Position numbers and translations under genes: made by a program
Source: Moniliophthora roreri
Lineage: Eukaryota; Basidiomycota; Agaricomycetes; Agaricales; Marasmiaceae
Length of the DNA stretch: 64,000 nt
Assembly: GCA_001466705.2 (NCBI GenBank)
Contig: LATX02000225.1
Span: 1 to 64,000 of the forward strand
Direction: 5' to 3'
Notes under the pieces: generated by a model
Seen by the model: only the letters and a program-made list of their open reading frames with translations
Database searches by the model: none
What the model was told of the DNA's origin: nothing
Part shown: piece by piece, positions 1-11,620 of the stretch
Position numbering within the stretch: the first letter of the stretch is position 1
How the letters are laid out: every line of letters starts with the position of its first letter

Positions 1-957
1 TGTTGATTTTGTTGGGGTTGCGCAGGCTGTTTGCCTTTGTTCCCTTTATTCCCAGCATTCTGGTTTTGATTATTCGGTTTACCAGAATTTGGATTAGGAT
101 TGCGAGGATGGAACTTCTTCTGTCCATTCCAATTCGGGCTTTGTCCAGTGTATCATTGAACACCAGAGATCCAAGTAGCGTAAGCTGCAACCCCATCCAT
201 GTGTCGCCTATTATATTCTTGTTTGATGAAGGGGAGGATATTGTCGAAGGTAAGATCCTTCCCTTTGTTGGAGACAAACATCTGGGTCTTAACTCCTTCA
301 TATGACTTGGGAAGAGAGTTAAGAAGGAACATTGCCTGGAAATTGGAGGGAACGGGGAAATCGTTCTCAGACAATTTCGCAACACATTGTCTGATGAGAT
401 TGGCGCTATGATCGGGATTTTGACCTTCGGCAGTACGTGCCATGACAAGGCCTTGGAAAAAGGTAAATATTTCCGGAAGGCTGGGTATGTCATATTCAGC
501 TTTCAATGCGTCCCATGTTTCTTTAGCAGTATCTTTGATAATCCACTGCAAAGTAGGACTCAATTTAAGCTGAAAAAGGCCAAGAGCTTGGGCGTTGGAG
601 GTTTTCCATTCTTTGACAACTTCCATGTCTGGAGTAACGGTAGTATCTCCAGTGGTGACAGTCACGGGCATTGTATTGGTAAGGGTGTAAGCTGCCTTAG
701 CCAAATTGAGATATGCCAAGACTCTGTGCTTCCATTCTCTGAAGTCGTCACCATTAAAGACTGGAACCACTGATAATCCCGATGTATTGCCAACAGAAGT
801 ATCAAAAACTTGAACTGGTTCAAGTAATTCCAAAGGATGGTAACTGTAAACCGGAATGCCGACCCCATCATCCGAGTTTCGAATTCGGACAGTTGTTGGG
901 TCAACGAGAGAGACTTGGGGGATGCGAGATTGATTGGAGTTAGACATTGTTATCGAT
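1..957 (-). pseudogene. Copia-type Gag copy c, premature stop, runs off window
   Basis: Reads from an ATG at 947 down to the window edge. The product matches the Gag-type polypeptide that opens Ty1/Copia elements: an FREWK motif at residues 69-73, a conserved WDALKAEY segment, then a helical capsid-like part. A TGA at 153-155 closes the frame just after ISGVQ. The sister copy at 959-1698 has CGA at that codon, so the stop is a C-to-T change at a CpG. Beyond the stop the same frame stays open to base 1 and becomes an Asn/Gln/Gly-rich linker, the kind that usually precedes a CCHC zinc knuckle. Protease, integrase and reverse transcriptase would lie left of the window and are not seen. Confidence 0.8.
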
Positions 958-958
958 N

Positions 959-1698
959 TTAGGATTGCGAGGACGGAACTTCTTCTGTCCATTCCAATTC
1001 GGGCTTTGACCGGTGTATCGTTGGACACCAGAGATCCGAGTGGCGTAGGCAGCAACCCCATCCATGTGTCGCCTATTATATTCTTGTTTGATGAAGGGGA
1101 GGATATTGTCGAAGGTAAGATCCTTCCCTTTGTTGGAGACAAACATCTGGGTCTTAACTCCTTCATATGACTTGGGAAGAGAGTTAAGAAGGAACATTGC
1201 CTGGAAATTGGAGGGAACGGGGAAATCGTTTTCAGACAATTTCGCAACACATTGTCTGATGAGATTGGCACTATGATCGGGATTTTGACCTTCGGCAGAT
1301 ATTCAGCTTTCAATGCGTCCCATGTTTCTTTAGCAGTATCTTTGATAATCCACTGCAAAGTAGGACTCAATTTAAGCTGAAAAAGGCCAAGAGCTTGGGC
1401 GTTGGAGGTTTTCCATTCTTTGACAACTTCCATGTCTGGAGTAACGGTAGTATCTCCAGTGGTGACAGTCACGGGCATTGTATTGGTAAGGGCGTAAGCT
1501 GCCTTAGCCAAATTAAGATATGCCAAGACTTTGCGCTTCCATTCTCTGAAGTCGTCACCATTAAAGATTGGAACAACCGATAATCCCGATGTATTTCCAA
1601 CAGAAGTATCAAAAACTTGAACTGGTTCAAGTAATTCCAAAGGATGGTAACTGTAAACCGGAATGCCGACCCCATCATCCGAGTTTCGAATTCGGACA
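959..1698 (-). pseudogene. Copia-type Gag copy b, 58-bp deletion
   Basis: Second partial Gag copy, lying between single N bases at 958 and 1699. It lacks its own start and enters at the VRIRNSDDG segment. Compared with copy a, 58 bases (equivalent to 1919-1976) are missing at the junction 1298/1299. This shifts the frame in the middle of the capsid-like part and removes the segment that reads DIPSLPEIFTFFQGLV in the sister copies. After the deletion the original frame resumes and stays open through the basic NWNGQKKFRPRNP tail. Either a defective element or a mis-joined assembly fragment; the flanking Ns make the second possible. Confidence 0.75.
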
Positions 1699-1699
1699 N

Positions 1700-2432
1700 A
1701 TTCTTGTTTGATGAAGGGGAGGATATTGTCGAAGGTAAGATCCTTCCCTTTGTTGGAGACGAACATCTGGGTCTTAACTGTCTCATATGATTTTGGGAGA
1801 GAGTTAAGAAGGAACATTGCCTGGAAATTGGAGGGAACGGGGAAATCGTTCTCAGATAATTTCGCAACACATTGTCTGATGAGATTGGCACTATGATCGG
1901 GATTTTGACCTTCGGCAGTGCGTGCCATGACGAGGCCTTGGAAAAAAGTAAAAATTTCCGGAAGGCTTGGAATGTCATATTCAGCTTTCAAGGCGTCCCA
2001 TGTTTCTTTAGCAGTATCTTTGATAATCCACTGCAAAGTAGGACTCAATTTAAGCTGAAAAAGGCCAAGGGCTTGGGCATTGGAGGTTTTCCATTCTTTG
2101 ACGACTTCCATGTCAGGGGTGACGGTCGTAGCACCTTCACCAGTAGTCACAGGCATTGTATTGGTAAGGGCATAAGCCGCTTTAGCCAAATTGAGATATG
2201 CCAAGACTTTGCGCTTCCATTCTCTGAAGTCGTCACCATTAAAGATTGGAACAACCGATAATCCCGATGTATTGCCAACAGAAGTATCAAAAACTTGAAC
2301 TGGTTCAAGTAATTCCAAAGGATGGTAACTGTAAACCGGAATGCCGACCCCATCATCCGAGTTTCGAATTCGGACAGTTGTTGGGTCAACGAGAGAGACT
2401 TGGGGGATGCGAGATTGATTGGAGTTAGACAT
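1700..2432 (-). CDS. Copia-type Gag copy a, 5' part (partial)
   Basis: Open from the ATG at 2432 to the N at 1699, 244 codons without a stop. Order of parts: a polar N-terminus (MSNSNQSRIPQ), a YHPLELLEPV segment, the FREWKRKVLAYLNLAK motif, the WDALKAEY segment and a helical capsid-like region ending DNILPFIKQE. This is the typical Gag polypeptide of Copia elements, which forms the virus-like particle of the retrotransposon. It sits directly downstream of the probable LTR and leader, which supports this ATG as the true start. The 3' end is unknown because the sequence is interrupted by an N. Confidence 0.8.
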
Positions 2433-3058
2433 TGTTATCGATAAAAGGCTATAGGAAAGGAGGGCGTAAGTGCTGGTATGACTTTTAGGTGTATGGAGCC
2501 TTTATCGACAAGAATGCTAATGAATCCTCATACGTTTGGTCAACGGTGTTTCCTTCATGTCATCCGGTCTCATCACCCGGACTGACGTAGCTGTAAACGG
2601 TATTTACAAAATCTGATTGCAAATGAAAGTCTAAATAAGGTTTGATTTTAAGGATCCTGATCCGCCAGATCCATCAAATCCTTAAGAAGACNGCTTTTAT
2701 ACTACTCTAAAGGATAAGTTCCGTGGATAAACGGTGAAACCTAGTAAGCTATGGATGTAAGCTACTGAATACTTGTGAGACGAAGTATCCAAGAATAATG
2801 TGTCTTGGAGAGACACAATACAATCGTCTGACAGCGGAAGGAACTATACATGAATTCTACATGTGTTCTACTGTATTGTGCATGAGGCTACAATACTCCT
2901 ACTGGACGAGAGAGCACTCCTATGACTGTAGTGCAAGCTCCGGAGAAGCTCAGGAACGTACTATGTAAGTTCCGTAGTTGATCACATACGCAAGTAATAC
3001 AATAACTAGTGTTCCTAATGTACCTAGTTTAGTATAGTACAGGTACTGTGCTTCAACA
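2433..3058 (-). mobile_element. Probable 5' LTR plus leader of the Copia element
   Basis: The stretch upstream of Gag reads, on the minus strand, from TGTTGAAG at 3058, the usual TG start of a Copia LTR, towards the Gag ATG. It contains a TATA-like box at 2694-2702. A single N lies at 2692. I could not place the LTR 3' end or the primer-binding site, and the partner LTR is outside the window, so the left limit of the LTR and any target-site duplication are unknown. Confidence 0.5.
2694..2702 (-). promoter_or_regulatory. TATA-like box of the Copia LTR
   Basis: Minus strand GTATAAAAG, about 265 bases before the Gag ATG and inside the probable LTR. It is the only good TATA-type box in this stretch. 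Assignment rests on position and sequence only. Confidence 0.4.
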
Positions 3059-3255
3059 CTTAACACCCCAGCCAAATCTTAAAGATGGCGAACAGGAAAT
3101 CGTGGGGCTTCTGTTCAGACGCCTACATGGATTCCTCCCACTTTGGGGCCATACATCAAGGGTTTAGGTGGGGCTATGTTATTTGGGAATGTATGGGAGA
3201 GCTGGGAGTATCGCGAGGAAGGCATGCAGTAGTGTTGGGTCTCGGAAAGTGATGC

Positions 3256-5290
3256 ATGGGTTTAATATTGGATCCACAAGAGCCTCTCTTCCGTGCTTCG
3301 ACCACCATCGCCATTGCTCCCCTTGCCACTACTGGTGCCGACCTATGCGTTCCTTTCTCAATCATATGCAGAGCCAGTTTTGGTGTCTGTGAGTATTCAA
3401 CCTTGTGGATGCACTCATCCTTCCGGTGGATGGGGCATGATTCCCAATCATCCCCTGACCCGTCCTTGACCTTATTTATTTTGAGTGCGTGGCCCGGAAT
3501 CCTGAGCAGCTGCGTGCATATCATGCCGAGATGGCCCAGCTTCCACACTCTCCCAAACCAAATCACATACCCCAACACATATAGTAACTTCGGAAATGGC
3601 CGCCTATGTTGTCGCGTAGACCATTCAGTTCCCGTTCCTCGTGATTCCTCTGGTTAGAATGAGGTATTGTCACGACGTGTCCCTTTGCGTGCGCAGCTAT
3701 CTGATGCACTCGCTATTCTGGTCAAATCACTGGCTATGGACAATTGTGACGTTTGTACTCTTGGGGTTAGAGCGTAAGCCGTGCAGGTGGTGGACCATAT
3801 TCTCTCGGCGAGCCATTTTGTGGGTGTTCCTTTACCCTTGCTGCATCCATGTCGTGAGTACTAATCACAAATGTTGACTCATCATCGGTACAAACTTCTC
3901 TCCAGGTCCCCCCGCGATCACTGCCAGGGTTATCGTATGTGCCTTACTACGGGTTATGTCACGTACCCATCGCCAACGATCCTCCTTTAGTTCATTCCGT
4001 ATTGCTACACTCTCTGGTCCACCTTCGGTATACTGCTAGTTATGTCGTACATGGCGAGTATGTTTGGGACCCGACAAAGGTCAGCACTTCTTTTTGTCGT
4101 AGTTTATGCGGGTTGTACGCATAATGGCTCGTTCCAGATTATCGTGAGGTGGGATAACTGAACTGGTGCTTTCTTCATGGCTCTAGTTTTCGGTAAGCCT
4201 TTGCTTCCGATGTTTTTCTAGAAGGCTGATAATTGCATTCCAAGCACTGGAACAGCTGGAAGGAACAAACATCCCAAGTACGTTCTCCGGCACCTTGTTC
4301 TGAGGTCGATATCTGATATCATCTATCTATAGCTAACAGTGCCACCGTTTCTAACGAAGTCCGTCCTACCTGTCCCCTCTCTGGGCTTCCTCTGTTGACG
4401 CTCCCACGTTGCAGCTCACTGCTTTAACTACCGAAATATTTTAACATCTTTGTGCACTACCGGTAAGTTTTCCTCGCATCTATCATACCTCATGAATTCT
4501 TTAACCCGTTACTCCCAGGGTGGATGAGCCTGCGTATCATGGAATCTCCAGAAAAGCGGAGCCGATACCCGTGAGTCCTTCGTCTCATTCAAGCCTGGCC
4601 GCCTCTCTGACATGACCCGATTGAAGCGCTATCTTCTTGTCGCCTGCTGTCAGTGTCAAGATATTGTGGTACGTCCTATTTACCGCCTACACTGACGCTA
4701 GAACAGACTTCTTTCTTGTCAAATGCCAAAAAATGGTCGTTCTAGAATTATGCCAGTCTCAGGGCGGATATCGGTACTTTTGTGGCATGGTCAGTGCTGT
4801 TACTAGTGCAGCTAATTCATTTTTTCGTTCATAGAATTGGCGAGCCTTTGTCGCCTGAGCCGTTATCACAGCTTCCCCGCGCTGTCAAGTACTAACACAT
4901 GGATCGGCATCGCAATATCTCTCCCGATAAACCTTCCAGATTTCATGAATATCGTGAGCCCCAAGACATTTCACGTCGGCAGCTTGGTGAGTTTATAGAC
5001 CTTTTTCTCATTTGGGACAGCCGCTCACGACGCCTTTCCTAGAAATACACCTACAGGGCTAGCTGGCTGATAGAGTTCTCAATGGGATTCATGGCCTACT
5101 ATCTGCTCAACCTCGTATGTCCTCATCTAGCAATACCACGTCCTCCTATTGACTAGGTCCACAGGTATCCCCAGCTAGAAACACCATGTCCCATGGATAA
5201 TTGCTAGCCGAAGATGCATTACATAGAAGAAGAATCTAATGCCGAAACGATGTCGTACGAATCAAGGGACATCACGATATATCTTTCACG
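3256..5290 (+). pseudogene. Decayed NCS1 permease, upstream tandem copy
   Basis: Exon by exon this stretch mirrors the intact permease at 5767-8523, in the same order and with introns at the same places. Clear matches are near 3310-3392 (PFSIICRASFGV), 3486-3663 (ILSSCV, WPSF.TLPN), 3695-3815, 3985-4077 (YTLWSTFG), 4137-4196, 4240-4275, 4635-4675, 4705-4789 (DFFLVK), 4834-4853, 4907-4987 (SLPINLP) and 5055-5280. In-frame stops are present: TGA in the exon 11 match near 4158, and TGG changed to TGA in the exon 15 match near 4526. The exon 21 match is also broken. The first two exons are barely recognisable. It is a direct tandem duplicate that has lost coding function. Confidence 0.85.
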
Positions 5291-5766
5291 AATCCATCGA
5301 TTCTAGAACGGATCCTGTGGATCTGATAATTGTACTATGCAGGGTAATTAGTCACAGTATTACGAATAACTAGTGTTATATTTTTCACTGGCTTTTGACT
5401 TTGCTGGGACCTTGGTCTTAGGGGATCTCGACGTCTTCCACAACATCCTCGAGAGGAGTACAGTTGTTCACCAGGAACCTGCATTTCTGATCCCTGCATT
5501 CCATTCATCAGCTAGGGCAAGGCTAGATAACCGGGGTTGAAATGATTGACACATGGTCGTCAAGTGCGGAACGTCAAAAAAAAATTTCAATTGGACGACG
5601 GGACATCGCCGGCCGGAAATCAATCAATGTGAACCGAATAAAGCACCGTGGACCAGCGTTCTTAACTTTTCCCTCTCCCTCCCTCGAGGTACTTATTCTA
5701 GTGAACAGCATCGGCGAGTAGCATGAGAACCTCTGCCCCCGTTGCATCCCCCGTCACGATTCGTCA
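5291..5766. other. Upstream region of the permease gene, no gene seen
   Basis: No coding pattern. One AGATAA at 5525-5530 fits the binding site of AreA/Nit2-type GATA factors, which often control nitrogen-source permeases. A single site is weak evidence. An upstream ATG at 5723 runs into a stop after 19 codons and is out of frame with the gene, so it could at most be a short upstream reading frame. Confidence 0.35.
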
Positions 5767-8523
5767 ATGGAAGCTGTCATAGGTCTTCGTCGGGTTCTCC
5801 GTCCGTCGTTTTGGGTTATCAAGCGGGAGCCATCGTCATGGGCACCACTGGGAGGTCTTTTACAAAGTAACATCGACTTGGACCCTAGTTTGGCGAGAGA
5901 TAGGATATGGAGGTCATGGATGTTTTTGTTTTATTGGGCTAGCGATTCGGTCAACGTCGGAACCATGCAGCAGGCAAGCAGGTGCGTTTTGGCGACTCTT
6001 TCGTCTGAACGTGAGTTAACATTGCTCTTCCATAGTATGATTGCCTTGGGACTCTCTTATCGAGAGGTGATACCATGTATCTTTATTGGGAATCTAATTG
6101 TTGCAAGTGAGCCTTCTCAAGCGGCTCAAGGTTTCACATTCCTAAGCATTAAATACAGGTGCACTCACTGCGAACGCCACCATTGGTGCCATCCTCCACG
6201 TTCCTTTTTCCATTATATGTAGAGCTAGCTTCGGTGTCTGTAAGTGCGCTTTCACCTTCGGTAAGCGAAAACTACTGACCTTCGCACTAGACGGTGCCTG
6301 GTTTCCTATCGTTTCACGACTAATCCTCGGACTCATTTATTTCGGGTAGGCTATATCTCTGTTGTTTAACTGGTCATTGCTGAATCTCTTTCACAGAATT
6401 AATACTCAAATTTTGAGCAGCTGCGTGGATGTCATGCTTAGCTCCATATGGCCTAGTTTCCGCACCCTACCAAATCACTTACCATCGCATATCGGAATAA
6501 CCACGTCGGGTATGATCGCTTACGCCGTCGCGTGGATCGTTCAGTTACCCTTTCTTATCATACCTCCCGTGAGAATGAGGTACGTTGTCTCGATTTTGCC
6601 ATACGCAACACCCTGACGCCGTGCCTAGATATCTCTTTGTCATCAAATCATCGGTAATGACCATTGCGACGTTTGTCATGTTGGGCTGGAGCGTGAACCG
6701 AGCAGGCGGCGGTGGACCTATATTTTCTCAGCGCGCTACCTTGTGAGTACCTCGTCGTTGGCGCTCTCATCATTCGCTGAGTATGAATAGAACTGGTGCA
6801 GAAAGGGCGTGGGCTTGGATGTACTGCATAAAGTATGTCGATCTGAGAGAACATATTTGCGAATGCTTACCGAGGGAATCACGATAGTGCCGCAATGTCG
6901 AGCAAGACTACAATCGCCGCCTCGATATCGTGGGTGCATTTGTTTCATGAGCTTTGCGAGGTGTTAATATGGATGCTGCAGAGACTTTTCTCGGTACTCA
7001 AGGTCTCCTCGGGATCAGTATTGGCAGGTTATCGTGCGTACGTTCTACCTCCATCAATTCCGTTGCTAATATCTCTCATTATAGCTCATTCCGTGCTGTT
7101 ATACCCTTTGGTCTACGTTCGGCATCATCATTACCTCTGCTTGTCACGTTTTGTACGGCGAGTACATCTGGGATCCTACTAGGGTTAGCGCTCTTCCCAT
7201 CGTCGTATCGGGTGGTTCTGAGTCATCCTTTCAGATCATCGCAAGATGGGACTCCCGTGCTGGTGCTTTCTTCATGGCCCTGGCATTTGGTTCGCTCGCC
7301 TTTTTCAATTCAACTGTATTAGAAAGACTGATCTTTCTGGTCCCAGCTGCTGGAACTATCGGAACGAACATCTCAAGTACGTTTGGTGACGTCTTGTCGT
7401 AAACCCGGTCTCTCATTTCATCTTCTGCTTATAGTTAACAGCGTTGCTGTATCCAATGATGTAAGCCTTACCGATTCTTACTGTGCTCTATCAAATGCTA
7501 ATTATTCATACACGTAGTTCACTGCTTTGCTACCAAGGTACCTTAACATTAAGCGCGGAGCCCTTTTGTGTGCGCTACTTGTAAGCATCTTACCCCCCCC
7601 CACATCCTGTGCAATCAGTACTTACACTCACTTACAGGGCGGATGGGCCTGTGTCCCGTGGAATATCCAGAAAAGCGGAACGGTGCTCCTCAACTTCCTG
7701 AGTGGTTGTGAGCATCCAGTTCCATACACCGTCGACCACAATCACTGACGTGGCCGGATAACAGATGCCATCTTCTTAGCACCTGCTGTCAGTGTTATGA
7801 TATGTGGTATGTTCTTACCGGCAATACTCTCATTCGACGATCTCTGTTGCTCACGGCATGACAGACTTTTTCCTGGTGAAACACCAGAAGATTGTTGTTC
7901 CTGAGCTGTACCAACCATACGGCAGGTACCGGTACTGTAATGGCGTGGTGAGTGTTTCCGCTTTGGCTAGCACGAAGTATGAGAAACTCACCCGACGTCC
8001 ATTTACAGAACTGGCGAGCGTTTGTTGCGTGAGTGACTGTTGATCGCGGTGTTCTTGGGTTCCTAAACAGGATTGCTTTAAAGAGTTGTGATATCCCTTC
8101 CGATAAACCTTCCAGGACTGATGCACATCATGAGCCCCAAGACAATTCACATCGGTCCCTTGGTGAGAGTCGAAGCCTTCCATTTTTTATTTTTTTTATT
8201 TTGCTTAGTGGCTCAACCCTTCCCAGGAATATGTGTACAAGGCCAGCTGGCTGATTGCCTTCTTCATGACATTTGCGACGTACTACGTGCTCAACCATGT
8301 ACGCTCAATTCCCCAGTATCTCCTCATCGAACTTGTACTCAGTTCTTAATAGGTATTTCCGGCGACATCCGCAATGTCGAATCGTCAGCTCCTGGCAGAA
8401 GAGGCGTTAGAAGAAGAGACTAAAGCGGAGATCATCTCCCTCGAATCTCGGGAAAATACAGCTACCTCGACAAATCTATCGATACCGAAGGCGGACCCTA
8501 TAGAGAAAGTATTTCGTATCTAG
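5767..8523 (+). CDS. NCS1-family permease (Fur type: uracil, uridine or allantoin)
   Basis: Nucleobase:cation symporter-1 family, about twelve membrane spans, expected to import a nucleobase, nucleoside or hydantoin with protons or sodium across the plasma membrane. My model has 21 exons and gives 554 residues: 5767-5981, 6036-6106, 6159-6239, 6291-6345, 6397-6579, 6629-6742, 6791-6832, 6888-6929, 6982-7033, 7085-7183, 7235-7289, 7347-7376, 7435-7460, 7518-7580, 7638-7707, 7765-7806, 7865-7947, 8009-8028, 8084-8162, 8227-8298, 8353-8523. The phases close throughout. Family marks: NIDLDP near residue 35, WASDSVN, IGAILHVPF, CRASFGVYGAWFP, DFSRYS, GYAIFLAPAVSVMI, DFFLV, YGRYRY, NWRAFVA, LPINLPG. 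The donor at 7290 (GTTCGC) and the exon 19 acceptor are the weakest calls. Length is normal for the family. The substrate cannot be told from sequence. Confidence 0.88.
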
Positions 8524-9583
8524 GCGTATCCCGGGGGCTACTGTATCATGACCGTTACAGTGTAGCATTGTTGTCTCTCGTGTAAAGCTATGTCTTGTCA
8601 TTGCTATGTGGACTCTTACCTCTGCCCAGAATATGACTTTTGCAGAAAGCATTCTTATTTGCACCGTCGCTTGAGTGGCGAACTTCGTGGGCTGACTGAG
8701 GCCGACCTTGTGTCTACCCTCCCAATCCTGGGACCATGATTAGTTTTTGAAACTAGGACATCCAAAGTAGAACGTGATATACCCACACATGGTCCCCCTT
8801 CTATGAATGGCAACTTTTGTCAAGCAGGCTCCCCGAGATTCATCTACGCCAGCGAAAGGCGGCCAAACGGAGGCATATCCAAGCCGCGACTACGGGAACC
8901 ACAGACAAGTTCCTAATCAATTCCTCCGACCACGGATGAACTTTTGTCCGTATTCCAGATCTCGAGGGACCCGAAACGATAGTACCGTTCAGCAACTGTT
9001 GAGAGTTCGACCAGTAAATGGCATGATGCGACAGAGCCTGGGCCATACGATCTCATCCGGTGCTTTGCAAGTCTCAACGGTCTCATGTCCCATGACAAAA
9101 CATGTTTTGTATATTGTTTGAAAACGAAAGATTTTCCAAGACTTTTGAAATTTGGACTTGACGGACCACGGTGATTCTAAGAACACAGGAGTGTAGGATT
9201 TTAAGTTGCAGTCAGGACAGGCAGGTAGATGTACTGAGTCGCAAACAGACAAAATCCATCACCAGTAACTTATAATTTGGTTCAGTCCGACCGAAGATTA
9301 CTAAACAGCTGCCGGAGCGGTCGAGGCCCTGTATCACGTCACGGCTATGGGGCGGGATTGATCAAACTCTGAACGGTACTAGATAAAGTAAAGAACACAA
9401 CGTCGCGCATGGGCGGCGGAGCGCCTCCGGCAGGCAAAAAACTCCCATGACTCAACTCCACTGCGACCGCTCGCAATGGTCTGTGCTCTACAACCACTCT
9501 CCCATTTCTACTGAATACCCTTCTTGAGACGACAAAAACTATGAAAACTGCCGAAAAGCGCTTACAGAGTTGAGCAAGAAATC
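8524..9583. other. Intergenic, no gene recognised
   Basis: About 1 kb downstream of the permease. Short frames on both strands (for example 8807-9121 plus) show no family resemblance, no convincing splice pattern and strong overlap with antisense frames. I see nothing here that I can support. Confidence 0.5.
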
Positions 9584-9976
9584 TTGAACATCGACTCGGA
9601 GAAACTGCTTCTCTACATCCTGGAACAAGAAATCCTCTGGCATCAGAAGATGGATTCCTGTATTCGCACAATCTCTTTCACATGCTGCCTTCCTACCCTC
9701 CTTCGAAATCCTACTCATGTTTGGCCAATATGGTTCGTGAAAACAGCAACGAACTATGACACGTATGTGTGTATCGATACACATTTTCTCTATCATTTGA
9801 CAGACGGATTTGATGGGATGGATAGATACCTGGAGCAGTGTACAGTATCAGAGATCACTTCAAATGCTGTTCCAAGAGGTCCGAGGGAGCAATGGTGGAA
9901 GAAAACAGTTGAGGAATTTGGGGGAGACGAAGAGAAGGCGTTGAAGGCGTTGAAGAAAGAGCCAAGAAGTATTTAA
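9584..9976 (+). CDS. Uncharacterised ORF, possibly the 3' end of a gene
   Basis: An open frame of 130 codons ending at 9976. The last 45 residues are charged and helical (REQWWKKTVEEFGGDEEKA, then KALKKEPRS) and look like a real protein C-terminus. The first half is less convincing and may hold an unrecognised intron. An antisense frame over 9539-9796 competes. I do not recognise a domain. Could be the tail of a gene whose 5' exons lie in 9.2-9.6 kb, or a remnant. Confidence 0.3.
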   Translation: MNIDSEKLLLYILEQEILWHQKMDSCIRTISFTCCLPTLLRNPTHVWPIWFVKTATNYDTYVCIDTHFLYHLTDGFDGMDRYLEQCTVSEITSNAVPRGPREQWWKKTVEEFGGDEEKALKALKKEPRSI

Positions 9977-10076
9977 CGGAGAAGACCAGGAAGATGGTTG
10001 AAACTTATGAACTGTAGTCGGGGTATGATCCAGTCCATCACCACTGATTTTCTCTGACGTGGTATGTTTTTAAGTG

Positions 10077-10703
10077 TTACATTAATGCAAGCGCAACGCC
10101 TGCTACTACACCAGCAAAAACCGCCCCAAATGAACCGGAATATCCTAGAACTCTATACGAAGCGTTACTACCGCTTTCAACTTCGCCGCTTGCAGAAATT
10201 GGCGCCACGACATCAAACGGATCCCCTGTAGTCGTAAACATCTGCGTAACACCCCTCTGCACTCGCCCCACCTCACACTCTCCGGAATCCGACGCCGTGT
10301 AATGACATGCTTGTGCGAGACCAGTCGCCAAGACTCGATTTCCAGATGCCGAAGCGACAAATGTTGCTGCGCAATTGCAACGCATCAGAAATGCAGTGAT
10401 GACAGGAGCAAAGAAAGCGCCGAACATGTTGTCCCCTGTATCTCATCCTGGGCTTCTACATAGAGAAACGTTGTCCCTTGGCTGGCGGTACCAATCGGGA
10501 CGAGCGTTGCATCACTCAAGGTAGTTGTGGAAGGGAAGGCGTCATCGCCTGTCAATGTCTGCCCCCCGTGGCCGAATTGTTGGAATGAGGTATTGCTGTT
10601 GGGCTCGGGCTGCGGACGCTAGAACGATTCAGCGTGGGATAGCCTTATTGGGAGTTTACTGTACCGAAGAGTGCACTAAGAGGAACGCTATCGTCTTCAC
10701 CAT
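10077..10703 (-). CDS. Putative secreted GPI-anchored protein
   Basis: Three-exon model, 173 residues: 10665-10703, 10426-10618, 10077-10366, with introns of 46 and 59 nt and phases that close. The second intron removes the local start MFGAFFAPV and joins QGTT to STFVASASG. The protein has a short hydrophobic N-terminus (MVKTIAFLLVHSS), a Ser/Thr-rich middle, paired cysteines in a C-x(8)-C arrangement after VASASG, and a C-terminal hydrophobic tail (GAVFAGVVAGVALALM) preceded by small residues, as expected for a GPI-anchor signal. Similar short cell-surface proteins with a (V/I)ASASG segment are common in Agaricomycetes from my recollection. The first exon is short for a signal peptide, so the real start could be further upstream. 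Function unknown. Confidence 0.6.
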
Positions 10704-11065
10704 GGTCGTTGGAAGAAAACGGATTGGGTAACTTACTTAGTAGCAATTTTGTAGCTCCGCAGGCTGAACATCTTTTGATGCAGGCAACCGTATGTATCAT
10801 GGGTATTGCTATATAACTCAATCACAAAAACATGATACAAGACATGGACGAACAAGTAGAAATGCGAAAGCGGAGAAAACAGAAAATAACGTGGATTGAA
10901 GAACATGTTCAGCTGCAATCTAATGATGCCTTTACAATTCCGCCCGCAGCGCCGGATATGCCCTGACCACCGAAAACTTAGTGTTCGTATAACGAGTAGA
11001 CAGTTCAGAGAGACTCACTCCAGCTGTGGTCCATCTGACTTCCAGGAACCAGAACCAACGAGTGA
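10704..11065. other. Intergenic, no gene seen
   Basis: Between two minus-strand genes. AT-rich in part; no coding pattern that I can support. Confidence 0.4.
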
Positions 11066-11620
11066 TTAACCACGCGCCTTCTTTCCTGTTTCGATCTTCA
11101 ACTGAAAGTAACGATACATCAAGTTATAGAAACTTGAATTCGCAAACCAGACATACGTACCAGAATTGACGCCAAAAGGTCTTTTAGCCCAGTATAACAT
11201 ACATCGATGGCACGTAACTGGCGCCAATGAAAAAGAACCCACTGGCAGGGTCGGGTTCGCGAGTCGGGCTGTTTGATAAGCCTGAACTTGATCTCATCAA
11301 TCTCATCACGATGTCTACATTAAATGAATGACTTGAAATCAGTAGAGGTTGAGCAAGAAAGACACGACCAACAATCTTAATGTTCGTCTAAACTGTGCCT
11401 CCGACTCGCCAAGCAGATCTTCAGCCCAGACGTCGGTACTGGCACGAATGAGACCTTGGATAGAGTTGACTTGCTTCTCTAGACCCTCGATGGTTGTGCA
11501 GGGGAAACGCCACTTGAAGATGGCGACTCCGGACGTGAGGAGAAGTGAAGAGACCACGACGAAAAGAAGGGCAGGGTGTAGGCCTGCAGCTTCATCGGAG
11601 TAACGAGCGGCTGCTTCCAT
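11066..11620 (-). CDS. WRFPC-family one-pass membrane protein, copy 1
   Basis: Three exons: 11373-11620, 11161-11314 (154 nt), 11066-11101; 145 residues. An N-terminal tail of about 14 residues is followed by a hydrophobic span at about 15-35 and then KWRFPC at 36-41. The membrane exit is therefore marked by basic and aromatic residues and a cysteine. Exon 2 carries the second family motif, FHWRQLRAIDVCY. The C-terminus is short and ends LKIETGKKARG. By the positive-inside rule the C-terminal part should face the cytosol; acylation of the cysteine is only a guess. No named domain fits and I do not know its role. It is the most isolated of the ten copies in this window and stands alone between a GPI-protein gene and a DUF6533-like locus. 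Confidence 0.7.

Noticed and set aside
8807..9121. A 104-codon plus-strand frame
   Set aside because: No motif, no signal or membrane segment, overlapping antisense frames of similar length; no evidence of coding.
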